Position numbers and translations under genes: made by a program. A DNA stretch of 15,594 bases from Acidimicrobiaceae bacterium (GTDB lineage Bacteria > Actinomycetota > Acidimicrobiia > Acidimicrobiales > Ilumatobacteraceae): NCBI GenBank assembly GCA_947458565.1, contig CANGZK010000007.1:1-15594 (forward strand), in the 5' to 3' direction. Below are positions 7,328-13,028 of the stretch, piece by piece; position 1 is the first letter of the stretch, and every line of letters begins with the position of its first letter. The notes under the pieces are model-generated. The model made no database searches. It was not told where the DNA came from and saw nothing but the letters and a program-made list of their open reading frames with translations.

Positions 7328-7750
7328 ATGACGAGTGATCCGACGCGCCCCCTGCAGGTTTCTGCATTGATCATGCAACAGATTGGCGAGCATGCCATTG
7401 CGTGCTATCCCGAAGAAGCATGTGGTCTGCTTGTTGGATCGGGAGCCACCAACACGGTGCTTGAGTTTCACCCAACAGAAAACACAGCCAAGTCGGCTCG
7501 GGTGTACACCATCAATGCTCGCGAGCATTTGATCATCGAGCGAGATGCCGAGAACGCAGGCCAAGAGGTAATTGGAGTCATCCATAGCCACACTCACACC
7601 GAGGCCTATCCAAGCGGAACCGATGTAGCTCAGGCACCAGACCCAACCTGGCACTACATGATCGTGACCCTCAAACGGGGAGTGCCCGAACCCCGCAACT
7701 ATCGCATCATCAACGAAGTGATTACCGAGACACCGATCCAAGTGTCTTAA
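7328..7750 (+). CDS. mec: JAMM/Mov34 zinc metalloprotease, Mec-like (CysO-cysteine hydrolase family)
   Basis: 140 residues, one JAB1/MPN (M67) domain. The full JAMM signature is present: E30 in PEEACGLL, then H86-S-H88, seven residues, S96 and D99 (HSHTHTEAYPSGTD). In M. tuberculosis the homologue Mec (Rv1334) removes cysteine from the C terminus of the carrier CysO after CysM has built it there. The next gene here is cysM, 67 nt downstream, and murI, rph and rdgB follow further on, reproducing the mycobacterial order. The intervening cysO is missing, so the protein must act on a carrier encoded elsewhere or on a different ubiquitin-like substrate. Catalytic residues look intact. It is divergent from smpB. 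Confidence 0.85.
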   Translation: MTSDPTRPLQVSALIMQQIGEHAIACYPEEACGLLVGSGATNTVLEFHPTENTAKSARVYTINAREHLIIERDAENAGQEVIGVIHSHTHTEAYPSGTDVAQAPDPTWHYMIVTLKRGVPEPRNYRIINEVITETPIQVS

Positions 7751-7803
7751 TACAGGTGTCAGAAGGCTCTTGGCCTTGCTGTGCAGAGTCTTGGCGGGCT
7801 CGG

Positions 7804-7809
7804 TACAAT
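7804..7809 (+). promoter_or_regulatory. Candidate -10 box for cysM (leaderless)
   Basis: TACAAT, a near-consensus -10, lies 8 nt before the ATG at 7818. No Shine-Dalgarno sequence is visible, so the mRNA is probably leaderless. It implies that cysM can be transcribed independently of mec. Confidence 0.5.
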
Positions 7810-7817
7810 TATGACCA

Positions 7818-8795
7818 ATGCGGTCAACAATACAGAGTTCGTCTAGGGCACTTCATGAGAGTGTCCTCAGCCTCATCGGCAACACGCCGTTGGTGGACGT
7901 CAGCAACCTTTCGCCTAATCCTGCTGTGCGACTCTTGGCCAAATTGGAAAATCAAAATCCATTTGGATCGGTAAAAGATCGCATCGCGTTGTCGATGATT
8001 GATCAGGCGATCAAAGACGGCGCACTAGTTCCTGGTCAACGAATCATGGAGCCATCATCGGGCAACACCGGAATCGCACTTGCTGCGATTGCAGCTATCA
8101 AGGGAAACCCGATCACTATTTTGATGCCCGAAAGCGTGTCGATCGAACGCCGTCAGATGCTTGAAGTATTCGGTGCAGAAATTATTTTGACACCGGGTGC
8201 CGAAGGATCAAATGGTGCGGTAAAGCGTGCCGAAGCATTGGCACTCGAGCATCCCGAGTGGTGCTTCATGCACCAGTATCAAAACGATGCGAATCCTCGC
8301 GCACATTATGAAGGCACTGGTCCAGAAATCTGGCGCGATTGTCCAGAGATCACTCACTTCGTTGCCGGCCTCGGCACAAGCGGCACGCTGATGGGTGTTG
8401 GTCGGTATTTGAAAGAACAAAATTCTGATATTCAAATCATTGCCGTAGAGCCACCGTTAGGTGAGCGCGTTGAGGGCTTGCGCAATTTGGACGACGGTTA
8501 TATTCCTCCAATTTTTGAAAACTGGCATGGGATTGATGTGTTGGATCGCAAGCGCGTAGTGCGACCTCGCGAAAGTATTGAAATGACACGACGCATGGTG
8601 CGTGAGTGTGGCGTGTTCGGTGGTATCTCTGCTGGGGCATCACTTGCAGGAGCGATAAAAGTTGCGAGCGAAATTGAATCAGGCACAATTGTTTTCATTA
8701 TTTGTGATGGTGGATGGAAGTACCTGTCAACCGGTGCTTACACGGATGATTTGGATGCAGCAGAAGCATCGGCCGAAAAAATTATCTATTTTTAA
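7818..8795 (+). CDS. cysM: Cysteine synthase CysM, probably O-phosphoserine-dependent
   Basis: 325 residues, fold-type II PLP enzyme. K53 in NPFGSVKDR is the Schiff-base lysine; EPSSGNTG (78-85) binds the substrate carboxylate; GLGTSGTLMG (184-193) is the PLP phosphate loop. It follows M. tuberculosis CysM closely, including LRNLDDG, where R222 corresponds to Arg220, the residue linked to O-phosphoserine use, and the C-terminal GGWKYLSTGAY plus a tail of equal length. The mycobacterial enzyme uses O-phosphoserine and the thiocarboxylate of CysO to make CysO-cysteine, which Mec then hydrolyses. mec is directly upstream but cysO is absent. Use of free sulfide with O-phosphoserine or O-acetylserine is the alternative. 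The stop codon is 3 nt from that of the convergent transporter. Confidence 0.92.
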   Translation: MRSTIQSSSRALHESVLSLIGNTPLVDVSNLSPNPAVRLLAKLENQNPFGSVKDRIALSMIDQAIKDGALVPGQRIMEPSSGNTGIALAAIAAIKGNPITILMPESVSIERRQMLEVFGAEIILTPGAEGSNGAVKRAEALALEHPEWCFMHQYQNDANPRAHYEGTGPEIWRDCPEITHFVAGLGTSGTLMGVGRYLKEQNSDIQIIAVEPPLGERVEGLRNLDDGYIPPIFENWHGIDVLDRKRVVRPRESIEMTRRMVRECGVFGGISAGASLAGAIKVASEIESGTIVFIICDGGWKYLSTGAYTDDLDAAEASAEKIIYF

Positions 8796-8798
8796 TTG

Positions 8799-9629
8799 CT
8801 AGCCGCCGGCAACAAGCACAACAAGGCCGACTAGCACGATTGCTGCAGAAGTTATTCGTCTGCGATGATCGCCTTCGTCGAGCATCTTCCAACCAGCGAA
8901 TGCTGCGATAACGACACTTGATTCGCGAAGTGCCGCCACATAACCAACCGGGGCGTGCTGATACGCAATCATGATCAATGTGTAGGCGGTGGTTGATGCG
9001 ACGCCTGCAAATCCAAATCGTTTCCAGTTGCTTTTAATTGCTGGGATCATCTCGCTTCGTCGAGTGGATCCAACCCAAAGCGATGTGATTGCGCCAGCGC
9101 AGACGTTGAGCGCGAGCGCATATCCAATTGCGTTTGACTGTCGCGTTCCGTGACCATCAACAATTGAGTACACAGCAATCGAAGAAGCAACAGAGAGTGC
9201 AGCGCCAACTACGTGCCACGAACCGCTGGTCGCAAGTACGAGCAGGCCAGCAACCACCAACAAAATCCCGAATGCTGAAAGATATGAAATTGTGTCGTCC
9301 AGGATGAGAACACCACCGAGTGCTGCTGCAAGTGCTCCACCACCGCGCACGATTGGATACGACATCGAAAAGTCGCCACGGTCGTATGCACGTGACAGCA
9401 ACAAGATGTACGGAACGTGAGTTGCTCCGCTCACTGCAGCCCATCCCCATGCGATTGACGGTGGGCCAGAGATCATTGTCCAAGCCAAAATCACCACTCC
9501 AGAGAGTGCGCCTCCAATTGCAAACTGTCCCCACAGTGCTATTCGTTTGTCTCCACTTTGCTTGACAGAGATGTTCCACGAGGCATGCAGCACTGCTGCA
9601 ACGAGTGCGAGAACGGTCGCAAGAAGCAC
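8799..9629 (-). CDS. EamA/DMT-superfamily membrane transporter
   Basis: 276 residues, very hydrophobic, with about ten predicted transmembrane segments as two repeats of the EamA domain. The second repeat ends with the characteristic stretch ALRESSVVIAAFAGWKMLDEG, and the first has GGALAAALGGVLILDD at the equivalent place. DMT proteins of this type export or import small metabolites such as amino acids, but the substrate is unknown. The start is the GTG at 9629, supported by a -10-like TAGCCT 6 nt upstream. It sits against the direction of its neighbours between cysM and murI, where mycobacteria have a rhomboid protease gene, so it looks like a lineage-specific replacement. Confidence 0.85.
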   Translation of the reverse strand: MLLATVLALVAAVLHASWNISVKQSGDKRIALWGQFAIGGALSGVVILAWTMISGPPSIAWGWAAVSGATHVPYILLLSRAYDRGDFSMSYPIVRGGGALAAALGGVLILDDTISYLSAFGILLVVAGLLVLATSGSWHVVGAALSVASSIAVYSIVDGHGTRQSNAIGYALALNVCAGAITSLWVGSTRRSEMIPAIKSNWKRFGFAGVASTTAYTLIMIAYQHAPVGYVAALRESSVVIAAFAGWKMLDEGDHRRRITSAAIVLVGLVVLVAGG

Positions 9630-9635
9630 CTTTGC

Positions 9636-9641
9636 AGGCTA
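9636..9641 (-). promoter_or_regulatory. Candidate -10 box for the EamA transporter (leaderless)
   Basis: Minus-strand TAGCCT lies 6 nt before the GTG at 9629, in the 31-nt divergent gap with murI. It supports the GTG as the start. Confidence 0.4.
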
Positions 9642-9660
9642 TTGCAATGACATAAACTCA

Positions 9661-10497
9661 ATGGCGATGCCACTGTCCCACAAAGTTTCTAGTGACAGCC
9701 CAATTGGTATGTTCGATTCGGGATTCGGTGGGTTGACTGTTGCTAGAGCCCTCATCGATTTGATGCCGCAAGAGAATTTGGTCTACATCGGCGACACAGG
9801 TCGATACCCGTATGGAAACAAACCAGCCGACGAAGTGCGTGGGTATGCAAAAGAGTTGGCATGGAGTTTGGTGCGTGAATATGGCGCAAAAATGATTGTC
9901 GTTGCATGCAATACTGCCGCTTCAGTGGCACTTGATGAACTTGTTGACGAACTGCCAGTACCTGTGATCGGAGTGATTGATCCAGGAGCGCGGGCACTCG
10001 TGCGAGTTACGCGCAACAACAAAGTTGGGGTCATTGGCACGGTTGGCACAATCTCGTCTGGTGCATACGTGCAGGCAATTCGAACTACAGGTGCTTCTGT
10101 CGCTCTCACAAGCGCAGCGTGCCCAGGTTTTGTTGAGTTTGTAGAGCGAGATCAAACGACGGGCGACGAAGTGATGGTGTTGGCTGAGCGGTTACTTGCA
10201 CCGGTGCGTGATGCTGGGGTTGATTCGTTGTTGCTTGGGTGCACCCACTATCCATATCTTTCGCGTGTGATTAGCGATGTAATGGGGTCAGGGGTGGTGC
10301 TGGTGTCGAGTGCAGACGAAACTGCATTCGTCGTGAAACAAGAATTAGAAGCAACTCAGTTAATGCGCGCAGGCGCAACAACTGGTGAACACAAGTTTCT
10401 TTCATCCGGAGATATTGCGTGGTTTGCACAACTGGGTCGACGTTTACTTGGTCCCGAACTTGAAACCGCTACGCAATGGTCAAATAACAAGATCTAA
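9661..10497 (+). CDS. murI: Glutamate racemase
   Basis: 278 residues from ATG 9661, the usual length. It makes D-glutamate for peptidoglycan by cofactor-independent proton transfer between two cysteines: C83 in VACNTAA and C194 in LLGCTHYPYL. The N-terminal IGMFDSGFGGLTVARAL (15-31) and DTGRYPYG (45-52) are standard signatures. The frame is open further upstream to 9547, but that part overlaps the divergent transporter and does not resemble MurI, so 9661 (or the ATG two codons later) is the real start. rph follows after 21 nt and then rdgB, an order also found in M. tuberculosis, suggesting an operon. Confidence 0.95.
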   Translation: MAMPLSHKVSSDSPIGMFDSGFGGLTVARALIDLMPQENLVYIGDTGRYPYGNKPADEVRGYAKELAWSLVREYGAKMIVVACNTAASVALDELVDELPVPVIGVIDPGARALVRVTRNNKVGVIGTVGTISSGAYVQAIRTTGASVALTSAACPGFVEFVERDQTTGDEVMVLAERLLAPVRDAGVDSLLLGCTHYPYLSRVISDVMGSGVVLVSSADETAFVVKQELEATQLMRAGATTGEHKFLSSGDIAWFAQLGRRLLGPELETATQWSNNKI

Positions 10498-10504
10498 CAA
10501 CAAC

Positions 10505-10510
10505 AGGGAG
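10505..10510 (+). promoter_or_regulatory. Ribosome binding site of rph
   Basis: AGGGAG ends 8 nt before the ATG at 10519. It is the clearest Shine-Dalgarno sequence noticed in the window and fits an internal gene of an operon, in contrast to the leaderless-looking first genes. Confidence 0.7.
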
Positions 10511-10518
10511 AAAAGCAC

Positions 10519-11280
10519 ATGGCACGGTTTGATGGCAGACAAAACAATGAGTTGAGGCAGATGAGTTTTCAGCGTGACTTCACAGAGATGTCGGCTGGAT
10601 CCGTGCTCGTCTCGTTTGGAAAGACTCGAGTGCTGTGCACAGCTTCGGTCGATGAAGATGTTCCTCGTTGGATGAAGGGGAGTGGCAAGGGTTGGGTGAC
10701 AGCGGAGTATTCGATGTTGCCCGGGTCTTCACCAGAGCGTGTAGATCGTGAAGCCGCAAAGGGCAAGCAGTCAGGTCGCACTGTCGAGATTCAACGATTG
10801 ATTGGTCGCGCGTTGCGTTCGTCGTGCGACATGAAAGTGTTGGGTGAGCGTCAGATTTTGATTGACTGCGATGTGCTGCAGGCCGACGGTGGCACCCGAA
10901 CCGCAAGTATTTGTGGCGCGTTTCTCGCGCTTCATGATGCGATTACACGTGTGCAGCAAAACGGTGGAATTACTGCAAACCCGTTGCATTCATTATGTGC
11001 TGCAATCAGCGTTGGTATTCACAACGGCACGCCAATCATCGACCTGCCATATGAAGAGGATTCAACGGCAGAAGTAGATATGAATGTGGTGATGCTGCAA
11101 CCAATTGCTGGCGGCGAAGCAACATTTGTTGAAGTACAAGGCACCGCTGAAGGTAAGGCGTTTAGCCGCAGCGAACTTGACGTGTTGCTCGGACTTGCGT
11201 CGGATGGAATCGGACAAATCTTTAACATGCAGCGCGAAGTCATCTCCGTGCCACCGAGCAAGCGCGCACTCGGACGATAA
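10519..11280 (+). CDS. rph: Ribonuclease PH
   Basis: 253 residues, typical for full-length RNase PH, a hexameric phosphorolytic 3'-5' exoribonuclease that trims tRNA 3' ends. The N-terminal R-x-D-x-R-x-x-x-x-R-like region (MARFDGRQNNELR), GSVLVSFGKTRVLC (27-40), GWVTAEYSMLPGSS with downstream R-rich KGKQSGRTVEIQRLIGRALR, the acidic DCDVLQADGGTRTA and the C-terminal EVQGTAEGKAFSR are all present, so catalytic and phosphate-binding parts look intact, unlike the frameshifted rph of E. coli K-12. It has a good ribosome binding site. rdgB begins 2 nt after its stop, implying coupled translation. Confidence 0.96.
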   Translation: MARFDGRQNNELRQMSFQRDFTEMSAGSVLVSFGKTRVLCTASVDEDVPRWMKGSGKGWVTAEYSMLPGSSPERVDREAAKGKQSGRTVEIQRLIGRALRSSCDMKVLGERQILIDCDVLQADGGTRTASICGAFLALHDAITRVQQNGGITANPLHSLCAAISVGIHNGTPIIDLPYEEDSTAEVDMNVVMLQPIAGGEATFVEVQGTAEGKAFSRSELDVLLGLASDGIGQIFNMQREVISVPPSKRALGR

Positions 11281-11282
11281 CG

Positions 11283-11858
11283 GTGTTACGCGTTGCGTGC
11301 GCGTCAGCAAACCCGCACAAGGTTGCCGAGATTGTCGACCTAATGGGTGGGGTGGTTGATCTTGTGCCGCGCCCGAGTGAGTTGGCCGAAGTTGTTGAAG
11401 ACGCCGACACTTTGGAAGGCAATGCTCGGCTCAAGGCAAATGCGGTCTGTATCGCAACAAAGTTAGCTGCACTTGCGGATGACACCGGTCTTGAAGTGGA
11501 TGCACTAAACGGTGCACCAGGTGTGATTACTGCGCGTTTTGCCGGCGAGGGTGCGACTGACGCACAGAATCGACAAAAAATGTTGGTGGAATTAGAAGGA
11601 ATAGATGTGCCGCAGCGGACCGCACGTTTTCGAACAGTGGCGTTACTTCGGTTTCCGGATGGTCGTGAGGTAGTTGCGCATGGGGTTTGTGAAGGCTCGA
11701 TTGCGTTGCATGAAATTGGTGATCGTGGTTTTGGCTATGACGCGCTATTTATTCCTACAGATGGTGATGGCCGCACATTTGCGCAAATGACTATTGATGA
11801 AAAACATGAACTGTCGCATCGCGGAAGAGCCTTTCGTGCTCTTGCGCAAATGCTGTAG
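11283..11858 (+). CDS. rdgB: RdgB/HAM1 non-canonical purine NTP pyrophosphatase
   Basis: 191 residues from a GTG start placed 2 nt after rph. It hydrolyses dITP, XTP and similar damaged purine triphosphates to monophosphates, keeping them out of nucleic acids. Motifs: SANPHK (8-13), LADDTGLEVDAL with the catalytic Asp pair D66-D67, PGVITARFAG, GFGYDALFIP and the C-terminal SHRGRAF. All are standard for the family. The last 68 nt overlap the tail of the convergent aldolase-like gene on the other strand. The rph-rdgB pairing is common in Actinobacteria and other bacteria. Confidence 0.95.
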   Translation: MLRVACASANPHKVAEIVDLMGGVVDLVPRPSELAEVVEDADTLEGNARLKANAVCIATKLAALADDTGLEVDALNGAPGVITARFAGEGATDAQNRQKMLVELEGIDVPQRTARFRTVALLRFPDGREVVAHGVCEGSIALHEIGDRGFGYDALFIPTDGDGRTFAQMTIDEKHELSHRGRAFRALAQML

Positions 11859-12888
11859 TTACTAACCAACCACGAAGGTCAATTGCCCACTGGTCGACGA
11901 CCGTATCGTCACTGATCACCCATGCATTGGCGTGCATCGCAATGGTTGGGTCAATGTGAGCAGGTGTAACACGTATTCGTGTTCCAACTGGCGGTGGTGG
12001 TCCGTCAGTTGTGGAAAAAGTTGTGTGTTCATCAGAACAGAACCACACGGAGTGACCATCAATGGTGGGGTTGCCGTGATCCATTCCCAGCGACTTCAAG
12101 CCAACATCCACGACAGACCACGAACTGTTTGACGAAATCACTGTGCCAACAATCCATGCTGCCTGACGAAACGGAAAACCATGTTGGGCGTACTGCGTGT
12201 CCATTAACGAATATGAACCCGCTTGAATTTCGGTAACAGCGGTGTCTGCGTGAAGGTCATAGGTGCCAGTGCCGCCAGCAGAGATGATTGTGCCACCGAC
12301 ATCTTGCGCTGCATCGCTCAAGAGTTGCATTGACTCTGCAACTTTTGCGAGGCGTTCACTTTTGTCCAGCACCATCATTAGGTGGCCTTCGTAACCCATC
12401 ACGCCGCGCACATGAATACCAAGTTTGCGCGCTTTGTCGGCAAGTCGACCTGCATCGCTTGGTGCACAACCACAACGAGGGAGACCGACGTTGACGTCGA
12501 TCAGTACATTACGAATACCGGCAGTTGCGGCCGCTTGAAGTGTCTCATCCGAATCAATGGCAACAGTGATCATTGATGACTCTTGCAATGCTGCCATTGC
12601 GCTAAGCCGCACGGGGTCGAGTGATTCATTTGCCAGGAGCAAATCATTGCCAAGACCAGCATGAGCCATGCCAATCATTTCGTTCGGCGTTGCGCACGTA
12701 AACGTGGTGTGACCAGCACGCAACTGCTCTTTGGCCAGTGATGTGCACTTGGTGGCTTTCATGTGGGGTCGCAGGCGAGCGCCAGGAAGTAGTGAAGCCA
12801 TCGTGTCGATGTTGAAGCGCAGGATGTCGAGATCAAAAACCAGTGCAGGTGTCTGCAGTTGATCGATGCCGTGTGACTCAACTCCCAT
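11791..12888 (-). CDS. D-threonine aldolase-like fold-type III PLP enzyme
   Basis: 365 residues of the alanine-racemase-like (fold type III) D-threonine aldolase/D-serine dehydratase family. LQTPALVFDLD (11-21) begins the barrel; K44 in RPHMKATKC is the PLP lysine; GGTGTY (205-210) is the phosphate-binding part. In the C-terminal domain the metal pair reads H311-I-D313. As I recall, D-threonine aldolase has His-x-Asp, whereas eukaryotic D-serine dehydratase has His-x-Cys, so cleavage of D-threonine or another D-beta-hydroxy amino acid is favoured. The ATG at 12888 is 2 nt after a tRNA 3' end. Relatives normally end soon after the DLRG motif (337-340); here about 25 more residues are encoded antisense to the rdgB tail, probably a stop-codon loss. 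An alternative role as an amino acid racemase or deaminase is not excluded. Confidence 0.82.
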   Translation of the reverse strand: MGVESHGIDQLQTPALVFDLDILRFNIDTMASLLPGARLRPHMKATKCTSLAKEQLRAGHTTFTCATPNEMIGMAHAGLGNDLLLANESLDPVRLSAMAALQESSMITVAIDSDETLQAAATAGIRNVLIDVNVGLPRCGCAPSDAGRLADKARKLGIHVRGVMGYEGHLMMVLDKSERLAKVAESMQLLSDAAQDVGGTIISAGGTGTYDLHADTAVTEIQAGSYSLMDTQYAQHGFPFRQAAWIVGTVISSNSSWSVVDVGLKSLGMDHGNPTIDGHSVWFCSDEHTTFSTTDGPPPPVGTRIRVTPAHIDPTIAMHANAWVISDDTVVDQWAIDLRGWLVTTAFAQEHERLFRDATVHVFHQ

Positions 12889-12890
12889 AG

Positions 12891-12963
12891 TGCCGACGGA
12901 GAGACTCGAACTCTCACTGGCGGCGTCCTAAGCGCCGTGCCTCTGCCATTGGGCTACGTCGGC
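12891..12963 (-). tRNA. tRNA with UAG anticodon (nominally Leu) but short variable loop
   Basis: 73 nt folding as a normal cloverleaf: acceptor GCCGACG/CGTCGGC, discriminator A, anticodon stem CGGCG/CGCCG with loop CTTAGGA, T-arm GAGAG-TTCGAGT-CTCTC. U8, A14, the GG of the D-loop, U33, U54, U55, C56 and A58 are in place, and the Levitt pair is A15-U48. The D stem has three pairs plus a C-A mismatch. The anticodon is TAG (12930-12928), which reads CUA. Bacterial leucine tRNAs have a long variable arm; this one has only five bases (CCAGT). CCA is not encoded. It ends 2 nt before the aldolase-like ATG. The tRNA is clear; its amino acid is not. Confidence 0.85.
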
Positions 12964-12974
12964 CAACGCCCACA

Positions 12975-12980
12975 AGGTTA
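12975..12980 (-). promoter_or_regulatory. Candidate -10 box for the tRNA transcript
   Basis: Minus-strand TAACCT lies 11 nt before the tRNA 5' end, in the divergent gap with the downstream plus-strand PLP gene. No clear -35 box was identified at standard spacing. Confidence 0.35.
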
Positions 12981-13028
12981 GTGGTCACTGCATGAGGTAT
13001 TGACTCAAAATTTGACAGAATGTAAAGC

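Noticed and set aside
7751..7974. A 72-codon open frame starting in the mec-cysM gap, considered as the missing CysO
   Set aside because: It has no Gly-Gly C terminus or ubiquitin-like pattern and mostly overlaps the start of cysM in a different frame.
9547..9660. Upstream extension of murI to an earlier ATG
   Set aside because: The extra 38 codons overlap the divergent transporter and do not look like MurI, whose N terminus is normally within about 20 residues of the DSGFGG motif.
12891..12963. The tRNA read on the plus strand, with an arginine-like TCCTAAG anticodon loop
   Set aside because: The T-loop TTCGAGT, the GG of the D-loop and U33 fit only the minus strand.
13012..13017. TTGACA as a -35 box for the plus-strand PLP gene at 13029
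   Set aside because: It is only 11 nt before the start codon, so no -10 box at normal spacing can exist upstream of the start.
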